From: Streptomyces sp. R44
Lineage (GTDB): Bacteria > Actinomycetota > Actinomycetes > Streptomycetales > Streptomycetaceae
Length of the DNA: 64,000 bases
Assembly (NCBI RefSeq): GCF_041053105.1
Contig: NZ_CP163444.1
Span: 3,720,001 to 3,784,000, forward strand
Direction: 5' to 3'
Shown: piece after piece, positions 17,068 through 25,346 of the stretch
How the letters are laid out: every line of letters starts with the position of its first letter
Numbering within the stretch: position 1 is the first letter of the stretch
Notes under the pieces: model-generated
What the model was told of the DNA's origin: nothing
What the model saw: only the letters and a program-made list of their open reading frames with translations
Database searches by the model: none
Position numbers and translations under genes: made by a program

Positions 17068-17526
17068 GTGTCCGCTCGCATGCCCAACCCCGTCGCCGTC
17101 CTGCCCGACGCCGGTCCGGCGATCTTCCAGCTGATCAAGGCCGTCCAGTCGGGCGGCCATGTGGCCGGTTCCACCCTCGGCCTGGTCCACCTCCGGGTGA
17201 GCCAGATCAACGGCTGCGGGTACTGCGTGGTCGGCGGGGCCCTGAAGTCGCAGGAGGAGGGCGAGGCGGACGAGCGGCTGCACTCCGTGGCGGCCTGGCG
17301 GGAGACGCCGTACTTCACGGACGAGGAGCGGGCGGCGCTCGCCCTCGCCGAGTACGCGACCCGGCTCGCGGACCGCCCGGACGCCGTGCCGGACGCGGTG
17401 TGGGACGAGGCGGCCCGGTACTACGACGAGAAGCAGCTGGCCCAGCTCGTGCTGTGGATCGGCGTCAGCAACCTCTTCAACCGGCTCAACGCGACGACCC
17501 GGCAGCCGGCCGGCGGGACCTGGTAG
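17068..17526 (+). CDS. AhpD-like protein, copy 2
   Basis: 152 residues from GTG 17068 with AAGGAG upstream. It is clearly paralogous to the gene at 16138: they share PNP..VLPDAGPAI, LVHLR.SQIN, WRE.PYF.DEERAALALAE and NLFNRLN..TRQPAG. The Cys50-x-x-Cys53 pair is kept and, as in copy 1, the following His is replaced by Gly57. The tandem arrangement split by an inverted GNAT gene suggests duplication followed by insertion or inversion. A role in peroxide or thiol redox chemistry is likely from the family; partners are unknown. Confidence 0.9.
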   Translation: MSARMPNPVAVLPDAGPAIFQLIKAVQSGGHVAGSTLGLVHLRVSQINGCGYCVVGGALKSQEEGEADERLHSVAAWRETPYFTDEERAALALAEYATRLADRPDAVPDAVWDEAARYYDEKQLAQLVLWIGVSNLFNRLNATTRQPAGGTW

Positions 17527-17563
17527 TCGTAACCGGACCCGCGCCGTCCGCGTTACGACGGGC

Positions 17564-17782
17564 ATGAAGAGGATCCTCACCGCAGCCGCCCTGACCGTCT
17601 TCGCCGCCGCGGGTGCCGCGGGCGCCGCCGCCGGGACCGCGGCCGCCGACACCGGCGGCATGAACCTTCCCTCGGTGGTCCCGCTGAGCGGCGTCCTGAC
17701 CCCCAGGGCGAAGCCGGCCCACACCCCCGACCTGCCGCCCGCGAACGCGGCGGTGGAGCGCCTGCTCCCCGGGCACCACTGA
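17564..17782 (+). CDS. Small secreted protein
   Basis: 72 residues. The signal peptide (MKRILTAAALTVFAAAGAAGAAAGTAAA) has an AxA-type cleavage site near residue 28, leaving a mature peptide of about 44 residues with no Cys and several Pro (PSVVPLSGVLTPRAKP). Short secreted proteins of this kind are common in Streptomyces and mostly uncharacterised. It is followed directly by a strong terminator. Confidence 0.75.
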   Translation: MKRILTAAALTVFAAAGAAGAAAGTAAADTGGMNLPSVVPLSGVLTPRAKPAHTPDLPPANAAVERLLPGHH

Positions 17783-17795
17783 CCCCGGACGGCAC

Positions 17796-17831
17796 AAAGA
17801 CAGCGGGACCCCCCACGGGCCCGCTGTCTTT
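17796..17831. terminator. Intrinsic terminator (bidirectional)
   Basis: Perfect 12-bp arms aaagacagcggg (17796-17807) and cccgctgtcttt (17820-17831) around a 12-base loop, ending in a T-run on the plus strand. It separates the secreted-protein gene from the convergent permease gene. Confidence 0.85.
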
Positions 17832-17875
17832 GCGTTTCGGGGACGCCTCAGGAGGGCGTCAGCCGGTGACCACCG

Positions 17876-19447
17876 TCAGTCCGCGACCACCAGGGACGGG
17901 GTCTCCTTCGTCAGGATCTCGCCGCGGAAGAAGGCGGGGCTCCTGCGCTGCATGACCAGCATGATCACCACGCCGAGGAGCAGCAGCCCGACGCCGATCA
18001 CGAAGACCGAGCCGACGCCGAAGACCGCGGAGCCGGAGCCGTACGCCGGGTCCCACATGTCGTAGAGCGTCTTGCCGAAGACGGCGGTCAGCATCAGGCC
18101 GCCGAGGAACGGGATCACGCCCTTGAAGGCGAGGTCGCGGACGGAGCGGAAGAGCTCGGCGCGGAAGAACCAGACGCAGGCGAAGGCCGTCAGCGCGTAG
18201 TAGAAGCAGATCATCAGGCCGAGCGCGTAGATCGTGTCGACCAGGACGTTCTCGCTGACCAGGGTCATCACCGTGTAGAAGACGCCGGTCGCGACGCCGG
18301 CGACGATCGTCGCCTTGCCGGGGACCTTGAAGACCGGGTGGACCCGGGCGAAGGACGGCGGCAGCGCCTCGTAGCTGGACATGGCGAGGACCGTGCGGGC
18401 GACCGGGATGAAGGTGGTCTGCAGGCTCGCGGCGGCGGAGGCGAGGACGGCGACGAACAGCGCGATGCCGAGGACGGGGCCCATGACCGGGCCCGCGAGG
18501 GCGGCGAAGACGTTGTCGGAGGTCTCCGGGTTGGCGAGGCCGAGGCCCTTGTCGCCGGAGCCGACGACCATCTGCGCGGCGATGCCGGTGGCCAGGTAGG
18601 AGCCGACCAGGACGACCATCGAGATGAGCGCGGCGCGGCCCGGGGTCCTGTCGCTGTCGGTGGTCTCCTCGTTGGCCGTGAGGCAGGTGTCCCAGCCCCA
18701 GTACATGAAGATCGACAGCGAGAGGCCGGCGGTGAAGGCCGCGAAGGAGCCGACGGAGAAGGGGTTCAGCCAGGACCAGGAGAAGCTCGCCCCGGTCGGG
18801 AAGTCGACCGAGCCGGCCTTGGAGAAGGCCATGACGACGAAGACCGCGAGGACGGCCAGCTGGAGGCCGACCAGGGTGTACTGCACGCCCTTGGTGGCGG
18901 TCATGCCGCGGTAGCTGATCGCGGTCGCGGCGGCGATCAGGGTGAGGCAGGTGAGGATGTGGACGGCCTTGTTGTCGTCCAGGGCGGCGATCGAGTCGTT
19001 GCCGCTGATCTCGCCGGCGAGCAGCCAGAAGTACGAGGTCGCGACGCCGGCCAGGTTGGACAACACGATGATCGTCGCGATGACCAGGCCCCAGCCGCAC
19101 ATCCAGCCGACCTTGGGGCCGAAGGCCTTCACGGTCCAGGTGAAGGAGGTGCCGCAGTCGGGCATGCGCTTGTTGAGCTCGCGGTACGCGAACGCGACGA
19201 GCAGCATCGGCAGGAAGCCCGCGAGGAAGACGGCGGGCATCTGCAGTCCGACCTCGCCGGCGGTGGAGCCGAGCGTGGACGTCAGGCAGTAGACGGGGGC
19301 GACGGTCGAGATGCCGATGACGGCGCTGCCGAGGAGGCCCACGGAGTTGCCGCCGAGGCCCTTGGTGCGCACACCGGAGGTGCCGCCCGGGGCGTCGGCG
19401 CCCCTTACCGTGTCTCCGGCCTGCTGCCGTACGTCCACCTGAGTCAT
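17876..19447 (-). CDS. APC-superfamily amino acid permease
   Basis: A 523-residue transporter with about 12-14 hydrophobic spans. The first span (GLGGNSVGLLGSAVIGISTVAPVYCLTSTLG) has the Gly/Ser-rich substrate and ion site of APC permeases. RELNKRMPDCGTSFTWTVKAFGPKVGWMCGWG is the conserved second and third helix region. The C-terminus is short. ATG 19447 (MTQVDVRQQ) gives the usual family N-terminus; an in-frame ATG at 19477 adds ten residues, and neither has a clear ribosome-binding site. The substrate is probably an amino acid or amine. It has no operon partner. Confidence 0.88.
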   Translation of the reverse strand: MTQVDVRQQAGDTVRGADAPGGTSGVRTKGLGGNSVGLLGSAVIGISTVAPVYCLTSTLGSTAGEVGLQMPAVFLAGFLPMLLVAFAYRELNKRMPDCGTSFTWTVKAFGPKVGWMCGWGLVIATIIVLSNLAGVATSYFWLLAGEISGNDSIAALDDNKAVHILTCLTLIAAATAISYRGMTATKGVQYTLVGLQLAVLAVFVVMAFSKAGSVDFPTGASFSWSWLNPFSVGSFAAFTAGLSLSIFMYWGWDTCLTANEETTDSDRTPGRAALISMVVLVGSYLATGIAAQMVVGSGDKGLGLANPETSDNVFAALAGPVMGPVLGIALFVAVLASAAASLQTTFIPVARTVLAMSSYEALPPSFARVHPVFKVPGKATIVAGVATGVFYTVMTLVSENVLVDTIYALGLMICFYYALTAFACVWFFRAELFRSVRDLAFKGVIPFLGGLMLTAVFGKTLYDMWDPAYGSGSAVFGVGSVFVIGVGLLLLGVVIMLVMQRRSPAFFRGEILTKETPSLVVAD

Positions 19448-19503
19448 GAACTTGACGTTAAATGCTGCGGTTTCCATATCCGGAGGATCGGACTCCGCTC
19501 ACT

Positions 19504-19677
19504 TGATCGATCATGACCTTGTATTGCACGGGTCGAATCGGACACTCGCCGTTGATTGAAAGATCGACCAGTCGGGCGAGTCGCTCAACCGGCAACTCTG
19601 ACGACGGGTGTCCGATATGCGGGAACCGCAGCTGTGCCCCAAATGTCCGTTTCGAAAATTTCCCATGGAATTTTCGA
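19504..19677 (-). promoter_or_regulatory. Structured promoter/leader region of the permease gene
   Basis: The 280-base gap before the permease holds several inverted repeats. One is the palindrome tgatcgatca (19504-19513). Another pair is atcggacac (19537-19545) with gtgtccgat (19608-19616), enclosing actcgcc/ggcgagt. A third is an AT-rich dyad, tcgaaaatt (19652-19660) with aattttcga (19669-19677). The last stands out in this GC-rich DNA and is a good operator candidate. I recognise no riboswitch class. Confidence 0.4.
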
Positions 19678-19730
19678 GACGGTTCTCACCCCGGCCGTCC
19701 AGGGCGCGTCACCCGGCCGTCACCCGGCCG

Positions 19731-21188
19731 TCACCCCGGCCAGACGACCGCCTGCAGCTCGCTGTACGCGTGCAGCGCGTACGAGCCCACGTCCCGCCCG
19801 ACACCGCTCTTCTTGAAGCCGCCGAACGGCGCCTCCATGTTCCGGCCGATCGTGTTCACGCCCACCCCGCCCGCCCGCAGCCGGGCCGCGACGCGGAAGG
19901 CGCGGGCCACGTCGCCGGACCACACGTAGTCGATCAGCCCGTAGTCGCTGTCGTTCGCGAGCGCGATCCCCTCCTCCTCGTCGTCGAAAGGCACGACCAC
20001 CACGACCGGGCCGAAGATCTCCTCCCGGACCACCCGCATCTCGTTGGTGCAGTCGGCGAGCAGCGTCGGGGCCACGTAGAAGCCCCGGGCGAAGTCCGGA
20101 CGCTCGCCGCCCGCGACGACCCGCGCCCCTTCCTTCCTCCCCAGTTCGACGTACGACTCCACCCGGTCGCGGTGCGCCGCCGAGATCACCGGGCCGACGA
20201 CCGTCCCCTGCGCGGCCGGGTCCCCCACCTTCATGAAGGCCAGATAGCCGGTGAGCTTCTCGATCAGCCGCTCGTACACCCCGCGCTGGGCGAGCACCCG
20301 GGTCGGGGCGGTGCAGATCTGCCCGCTGTAGAAGGCGAACGTCGTCCCGATGCCCATCACCGCCGAGTCCAGGTCGGCGTCGTCGAAGACGAGCGCGGCC
20401 CCCTTCCCGCCCAGCTCCATCAGCTGCCGCTTGAGCGAGCGGCCGCAGACCTCGCCGATCGCCTGCCCGACGGCCGTGGAGCCGGTGAAGGAGACCATGT
20501 CGACGTCCGGGGAGTCGACGGCCGCCTCCCCCACCGCCTGCGCGGAGCCGGTCACCACGTTCACCACGCCCGCCGGGACCCCGGCCTCCTCCAGGGCGCG
20601 CGTCATCGCGTACACGGAGAGCGGATCCTGCGGGGCCGGCTTCACCACGACCGTGTTGCCCATCGCGAGCGCCGGGGCGATCTTGCCCGCCGGGTTGGCC
20701 CAGGGGTTGTTGTACGAGGTGATGCAGGTGACGACGCCGACCGGGCGCCGTACCGCCACCGCGCCGAACACCCCGGCCTTCCCCATCGGGCCGGCCTCGT
20801 TGATCTGCGGGGGCAGCGCCTGCTCGACCGGCTCCATCGCCCCGCGCGCGTACCGGCGGAAACGGGAGGAGCCGACCGCGACCTGCATCCCGCGCGCGGT
20901 GCCGGTGGTGGCGCCGGTCTCGGCCCGGGCGAGGAGCGTGTTCTCCTCGGCGTCCCGGGCCATCAGGTCCGCGGCCCGGTCGAGGATCGCCGCCCGCTCC
21001 TCCGGTTTCGTCCGGGACCAGGTCGCGAAGGCCTCGCGGGCGGCGGCGGCCGCCTCGTACACCTGCGCCCGGGAGGCCTCCGGCGCGAGGCCGACGACCT
21101 CCTCGGAGGCCGGGTCGATCACCTCGTAGTGGCCGCCGTCGGGCTCGACCCACTCTCCCCCTATGTAGAGGCGCTCGATCCGGGTCAT
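19731..21188 (-). CDS. Aldehyde dehydrogenase (NAD(P)-dependent)
   Basis: 485 residues with all ALDH landmarks: the Asn of the oxyanion hole (TSYNNPW, about 161), FTGSTAVGQAI, catalytic Glu258 in MELGGKGA, and nucleophile Cys292 in YSGQICTAP. It oxidises an aldehyde to a carboxylate. Its ATG overlaps the TGA of the upstream amidohydrolase (ATGA at 21185-21188), so the two are translationally coupled and probably act in sequence. No regulon operator lies upstream of this two-gene operon. The natural substrate is unknown. Confidence 0.93.
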   Translation of the reverse strand: MTRIERLYIGGEWVEPDGGHYEVIDPASEEVVGLAPEASRAQVYEAAAAAREAFATWSRTKPEERAAILDRAADLMARDAEENTLLARAETGATTGTARGMQVAVGSSRFRRYARGAMEPVEQALPPQINEAGPMGKAGVFGAVAVRRPVGVVTCITSYNNPWANPAGKIAPALAMGNTVVVKPAPQDPLSVYAMTRALEEAGVPAGVVNVVTGSAQAVGEAAVDSPDVDMVSFTGSTAVGQAIGEVCGRSLKRQLMELGGKGAALVFDDADLDSAVMGIGTTFAFYSGQICTAPTRVLAQRGVYERLIEKLTGYLAFMKVGDPAAQGTVVGPVISAAHRDRVESYVELGRKEGARVVAGGERPDFARGFYVAPTLLADCTNEMRVVREEIFGPVVVVVPFDDEEEGIALANDSDYGLIDYVWSGDVARAFRVAARLRAGGVGVNTIGRNMEAPFGGFKKSGVGRDVGSYALHAYSELQAVVWPG

Positions 21189-22918
21189 CGCGTGCTCACC
21201 GTCCTCGTGTCGCGGCCCGAGCGCAGCACCTTCCCCGGTACCGCGCCGGTCACCTCGTCGTCCCGTACCGTCTCCACGCCGTTGACCCGCACCGACACGA
21301 TCCCCACCGCGCGCGAGTCGAGGCGCGGGCTGTCCCCCGGCAGGTCGTGCACGAGGGTCGCCGGGCCCGCGTCGATCCGCTCCGGGTCGAAGAGCACCAG
21401 GTCGGCGTGGAAGCCCTCCGCGATCCGGCCCCGCTCCCGGAGCCCGAAGAGCCGCGCCGGGTCGTCGCTCAGCATCTTCACCGCGCGCTCCAGCGGGACC
21501 AGCTTCCGGCCGCGCAGACAGTCGCCGAGGAAGCGGGTGGTGTACGGGGCGCCGCACATCCGGTCCAGGTGCGCGCCCGCGTCCGAGCCGCCGAGCAGCA
21601 CGTCCTCGTGGTCCCAGGTCTCCCGGCGCAGCGCCCAGGAGGCCGGGTCGTTGTCGCTGGGCATCGGCCACAGCACGGTCCTCAGGTCGTCGTTGGCGCA
21701 GATCTCGACGAGGGCCTGGAAGGGGTCCTGGCCGCGCTCGGCCGCGATGTCCCGCACGACGCGGCCGGTGAGGCCCTCGTTCTCCCGGCTGTACGTGTCG
21801 CCGATGACGTACCGGCCGAAGTGCGCGAGCCGCCGGAAGACCCCGGCCTCCTTCGAGTCCGCCCGCCGCAGCATCTCGGCCCGTACGTCGGGATCGCGGA
21901 GCTTGCGGATCCGCTCGGGCACGGGAAGGCCGAGGATCTCGCCCCACCCCGGGATGAGGTTGAGGGCGCAGAAGGTCCCGAGGGACATGTTCATGGGGGT
22001 GAGGATCGGCATCGTGAGGGCGACGATCCGGCCGCCGGACTTGCGGGCCCGCTCGGAGGCGGTGAGCTGGCGGGGGACGCGCTCGGGGACGGCGGCGTCG
22101 ATGGTGAGGACGTTCCAGTTGAGGGGCCGCCCGGCGGCGGCGGTCATCTCGACGAACAGCTCGATCTCGTCGTCGGAGAACTGGTCGAGACACCCGGCGA
22201 GGATGGCCTCCAGCTGCGTGCCCTCGTGCTCACCGACGGCCTTCGACAGGGCGATCAGCTCGGCGGGCGTGGCGTGCCGGGAGGCGACGGGGGCGCCGTC
22301 GCCGTCGGAGTGGGTGGCGGACTGGGTGGTGGAGAGCCCCCAGGCGCCGGCGTCCATGGCCTCCTTGAGCAGACCGACCATCTGCTGCAGCTGTTCTTCC
22401 GTGGGCTGTCCGCCGACGGCGTCCGCGCCCATCACGTACCGGCGCAGGGCGCAGTGGCCGACCATGAAGCCCGCGTTCACGGCGATGCGGCCGTCGAGGG
22501 CGTCCAGGTACTCGGCGAAGGACGACCAGCTCCAGTCGACGCCCTCCTCCAGGGCCTTGAGGGCCATGCCCTCGACCCTCGACATCATGCGGCGCGTGTA
22601 GTCGGCGTCCTCGGGCCGGTCCGGGTGGAGCGGAGCCAGGGTGAAGCCGCAGTTGCCGCCGGCGACGGTGGTGACGCCGTGGTTCATGGACGGGGTGGCG
22701 TACGGGTCCCAGAACAGCTGGGCGTCGTAGTGCGTGTGCGGGTCGACGAAGCCGGGCGCGAGGACGAGGCCGGTGGCGTCCTCGGTGGTACGTGCGGTCG
22801 CCTCGGTGCCGGGCTCGGGGAAGACGATCCGCCCGTCGCGGATGCCGACGTCGGCGACGCGGGCGGGGGCGCCGGTGCCGTCCACGACGGTGGCGCCCGT
22901 GATCAGGTGGTCGAGCAT
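21185..22918 (-). CDS. Amidohydrolase, N-acyl-D-amino-acid deacylase family
   Basis: 577 residues from ATG 22918 with GAGAGGGA upstream. The N-terminal metal motif HTH (GFVDPHTHYDAQLFWDP) and the C-terminal GGSDAGAHLDRM with MLSDDPARLFGLRERGRI place it in the amidohydrolase-3/D-aminoacylase group of binuclear metal enzymes. A conserved Cys (GGNCGFTLAPLHP) fits the metal-bridging Cys of D-aminoacylases. It is the first gene of an operon with the aldehyde dehydrogenase. The substrate may be an N-acyl compound or a cyclic amide. The promoter lies next to repeat copy B. Confidence 0.88.
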   Translation of the reverse strand: MLDHLITGATVVDGTGAPARVADVGIRDGRIVFPEPGTEATARTTEDATGLVLAPGFVDPHTHYDAQLFWDPYATPSMNHGVTTVAGGNCGFTLAPLHPDRPEDADYTRRMMSRVEGMALKALEEGVDWSWSSFAEYLDALDGRIAVNAGFMVGHCALRRYVMGADAVGGQPTEEQLQQMVGLLKEAMDAGAWGLSTTQSATHSDGDGAPVASRHATPAELIALSKAVGEHEGTQLEAILAGCLDQFSDDEIELFVEMTAAAGRPLNWNVLTIDAAVPERVPRQLTASERARKSGGRIVALTMPILTPMNMSLGTFCALNLIPGWGEILGLPVPERIRKLRDPDVRAEMLRRADSKEAGVFRRLAHFGRYVIGDTYSRENEGLTGRVVRDIAAERGQDPFQALVEICANDDLRTVLWPMPSDNDPASWALRRETWDHEDVLLGGSDAGAHLDRMCGAPYTTRFLGDCLRGRKLVPLERAVKMLSDDPARLFGLRERGRIAEGFHADLVLFDPERIDAGPATLVHDLPGDSPRLDSRAVGIVSVRVNGVETVRDDEVTGAVPGKVLRSGRDTRTVSTR

Positions 22919-23054
22919 GGCGGTCCCTCTCTGTCCTCTGTCCGTTCTCCGTGGACGCGGGTGTGCCCCGGACCGGGGCCGCCGCGGGGCCCCGGCCGGG
23001 GCGGTGACGGGGCGGCGGTCCGGGAAGACACCACCCCGCGCTTCGGATGCACCT

Positions 23055-23323
23055 CGTTGTGGGCCGCGCTTCCGCCGTTGTGGGCATGCGTTCCGCCGGG
23101 GCGGTGCCCTCCCTCGTTGTGGGCATGCGTTCCGCCGGGGCGGAACGGGTGGGCACAACGGACCCGCGCCTTGCCGGCGCCAGAGGCTTCCGCGCCTGTA
23201 CCCGCACCCGCAGGTACGGCGCACTCGTGGTGCGGGTCAAGGCGCGGAACGCGGAGGCGCCGCGAGAGGGCGCCGTCCCGTGTGCCCACCCGTCCCGCCC
23301 CAGCGGGACGATTGCCCACACGG
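23055..23323. repeat. 209-bp inverted-repeat element, copy B, with extra tandem left ends
   Basis: The full copy at 23115-23323 has the same length and orientation as the element at 11367-11575 and the same dyad plan: terminal gttgtgggca / tgcccacac and inner hairpins cgttccgc and cgtcccgc. Two additional partial left ends (cgttgtgggc at 23055 and 23076) precede it, giving three tandem starts. The element begins 26 bases after the stop of the LLM gene at 23350. It fills the 430-base gap before the amidohydrolase, whose promoter must lie in its last part. No coding signal was seen. Confidence 0.8.
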
Positions 23324-23349
23324 GGCGCGGGCCCGCACGGGGGGGTGCG

Positions 23350-24474
23350 TCAGGAGCCCGCGGACTGGCGCATGCGGGTCGTGCGGTGGACCGGGTCCGT
23401 GTCGATCCTAGGAATCACGTGCTCCCCGATCAGCTTGATCGAGTTCATCGTGTCCTCGTACGAGATCCCGATCGGCAGCCCGAAGGACAGCTGGTCGGCC
23501 CCCGCCTGCTCCCAGCGCTTGCACTGCGCCAGGACCTCGCTCGGGTCGCCGCAGATCATCAGCTCCTCCTGGATGAGGAGTTCGATGATCTCGGCCGAGT
23601 ACTCCGGCAGGAGTTCCGGCCACTCGGGGATGCCCTCCGGCCGCGGGAACGTGTCGTGGTAGCGGAACAACAGGGACTGGAGGTAGTTCAGTCCGCCGCC
23701 CACCGCGATCTCGACGGCCTTCTCGTGCGTCTCGGCGCAGATCGCGGTCGAGGTCACCATGACGTTGTCGTTGACGAAGTCGCCGACCGCCTTGGCCTCC
23801 TTGATCGCGTTCTTGTAGGACTCGACGACCCACTCCATGTCGGAGACCTTCTGGACGCTGAAGCCGAGGACGCCCAGGCCCATCTTGCCCGCCATCGCGT
23901 AGGAGCTCGGCGAACCGGCCGCGTACCACATCGCCGGGTGGGACTTCCCGTACGGCTTGGGGAGGACCTTGCGGGGCGGCAGCGACCAGTGCTTGCCCTG
24001 GAAGCCGGCGTACTCGTCCTGGAGCCACATCTTGGGGAACTCGGCGATGGTCTCCTCCCAGATCTCCTTCGTGTGGTTCATGTCGGTGATGCCCGGCATG
24101 AACCCGAGGATCTCGTGGGAGCCCGCCCCGCGCCCGGAGCCGAACTCGAAGCGGCCGCCGGAGAGGTGGTCGAGCATCGCGACCTTCTCGGCGACCTTGA
24201 CCGGGTGGTTGACGGGGGCGAGGGGGTTGAAGATGCCCGAGCCGAGGTGGATCCGGTCGGTGGCGTGGGCGAGGTAGCCCAGGTAGACGTCGTTGGCGGA
24301 GAGGTGCGAGTACTCCTCCAGGAAGTGGTGCTCGGAGGCCCAGGCGTACTTGAAGCCGGACTTGTCGGCCTGGATGACGTACTCGGTCTCCTCCATGAGG
24401 GCCTTGTGCTCGGCTTCGGGATCGGTCTCGGCGCGCTTGCCGACGTATCCCTGTACGAAGATCCCGAATTCCAA
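23350..24474 (-). CDS. LLM-class flavin/F420-dependent oxidoreductase, operator-controlled
   Basis: 374 residues, starting at a rare TTG (24474-24472) with GAGGACGG about 9 bases upstream. The luciferase-like barrel shows in MEFGIFVQGYVG, WASEHHFLEEYSHLSAND, HLGSGIFNPLAPVNHP and KVAMLDHLSGGRFEFGSGRGAGSHEI. It resembles alkanal-monooxygenase-type LLM proteins; whether it uses reduced F420 or FMN cannot be read from the sequence. Two copies of the regulon operator lie directly upstream (24497-24515 and 24563-24577). A 209-bp inverted repeat follows the stop. Confidence 0.88.
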   Translation of the reverse strand: MEFGIFVQGYVGKRAETDPEAEHKALMEETEYVIQADKSGFKYAWASEHHFLEEYSHLSANDVYLGYLAHATDRIHLGSGIFNPLAPVNHPVKVAEKVAMLDHLSGGRFEFGSGRGAGSHEILGFMPGITDMNHTKEIWEETIAEFPKMWLQDEYAGFQGKHWSLPPRKVLPKPYGKSHPAMWYAAGSPSSYAMAGKMGLGVLGFSVQKVSDMEWVVESYKNAIKEAKAVGDFVNDNVMVTSTAICAETHEKAVEIAVGGGLNYLQSLLFRYHDTFPRPEGIPEWPELLPEYSAEIIELLIQEELMICGDPSEVLAQCKRWEQAGADQLSFGLPIGISYEDTMNSIKLIGEHVIPRIDTDPVHRTTRMRQSAGS

Positions 24475-24496
24475 GGGGGTTCACCGTCCTCGTCTT

Positions 24497-24515
24497 ATCT
24501 GACGATGCGTCAGAT
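24497..24515. promoter_or_regulatory. Regulon operator, site 2 (best copy)
   Basis: atctgacgatgcgtcagat is a perfect 19-bp palindrome with 8-bp arms around ATG. It lies 23 bases before the TTG start of the LLM gene, where it would block transcription. Confidence 0.8.
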
Positions 24516-24562
24516 TCCTTGATGTGCCCGACTCTCGCACCACCGCGCAGGTGCGTCAATAC

Positions 24563-24577
24563 CTGACGAGCCGTCAG
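24563..24577. promoter_or_regulatory. Regulon operator, site 3, overlapping the SDR stop codon
   Basis: ctgacgagccgtcag is perfect over 15 bp. Its right half contains the TGA stop (24576-24574) of the upstream SDR gene. Its centre is 64 bp from that of site 2, so the two may be bound together to control the LLM gene at 24474. Confidence 0.72.
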
Positions 24578-25335
24578 AAGAGGCTCACGCCCGCCAGCCA
24601 GCCGCCGTCGATCACGAACGGCTGGCCCGTGATGTACGCCGAGTCCTCCCCGGTCAGGAAGAGCGCGAGGGCCGCCACCTCCTCCGGCCGGCCGATCCGC
24701 CCGAGCGGCACGAGCCTGCGGTACAGCTCGGCGGTGGCCGCCGGGTCCACGCCCTCCGGGTTGCTCATCGGGGTGTCGATCGCGCCCGGACAGACCGCGT
24801 TGACCCGGATCCCCTTCCCCGCCAGCTCCAGCGCCGCGACCCGGGTCAGACCGAGGACCGCGTGCTTGCTCGCCGCGTAGGCGCCGACCCCGGCCATGCC
24901 GGTGATCCCCGTGTACGAGGCGGTGTTGACGATCGTCCCGCCGCCGGCCGCCGCGATCTCGGGCGCGACCGTGCGGATGCCCAGGAAGCAGCCGGTCTGG
25001 TTGACGGAGACGATCGCCCGGAACTCCTCCAGCGGCGTCGAGACCAGCTCGTTGAAGCGGAGGATGCCCGCGTTGTTCACGAGCCCGTCGATCTTCCCGA
25101 ACCGCTCCCTGGCCGCCGCCACGGCCGCCGCCCAGTCCCCCTCGCTCGTCACGTCCAGACGGACGTACGCGGCCCTGTCCTCCCCCAGCTCCTTGGCGAG
25201 CGCCTCCCCGGCGTCGTCCAGGACGTCCCCGAGGACCACCTTCGCCCCCTCGGCGGCGAACAGCCGCGCCTCCTGCTCGCCCTGCCCGCGCGCCGCCCCG
25301 GTGACGAGGACGACCCGCCCGTCGAGCTTGCCCAT
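24574..25335 (-). CDS. Short-chain dehydrogenase, 3-alpha/20-beta-hydroxysteroid-dehydrogenase-like
   Basis: 253 residues with the cofactor motif VTGAARGQGEQEARLF, NNAG, the Ser/YAASK catalytic set (NTASYTGITGMAGVGAYAASK) and a C-terminal YITGQPFVIDGGW. The overall pattern (DVTSEGDWAAAV, VDGLVNNAGI-like, GGGTIVN) is close to the Streptomyces 3-alpha,20-beta-hydroxysteroid dehydrogenase as I remember it, which supports a bulky cyclic alcohol as substrate. It sits 11 bases downstream of an LLM gene in the same operon, under operator sites 4 and 5. Confidence 0.9.
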   Translation of the reverse strand: MGKLDGRVVLVTGAARGQGEQEARLFAAEGAKVVLGDVLDDAGEALAKELGEDRAAYVRLDVTSEGDWAAAVAAARERFGKIDGLVNNAGILRFNELVSTPLEEFRAIVSVNQTGCFLGIRTVAPEIAAAGGGTIVNTASYTGITGMAGVGAYAASKHAVLGLTRVAALELAGKGIRVNAVCPGAIDTPMSNPEGVDPAATAELYRRLVPLGRIGRPEEVAALALFLTGEDSAYITGQPFVIDGGWLAGVSLF

Positions 25336-25346
25336 GTCCGCACTCC

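Noticed and set aside
22919..23349. A regulon operator for the amidohydrolase/aldehyde dehydrogenase operon
   Set aside because: I looked for TGACG-N3-CGTCA and found none; the gap is mostly the inverted-repeat element.
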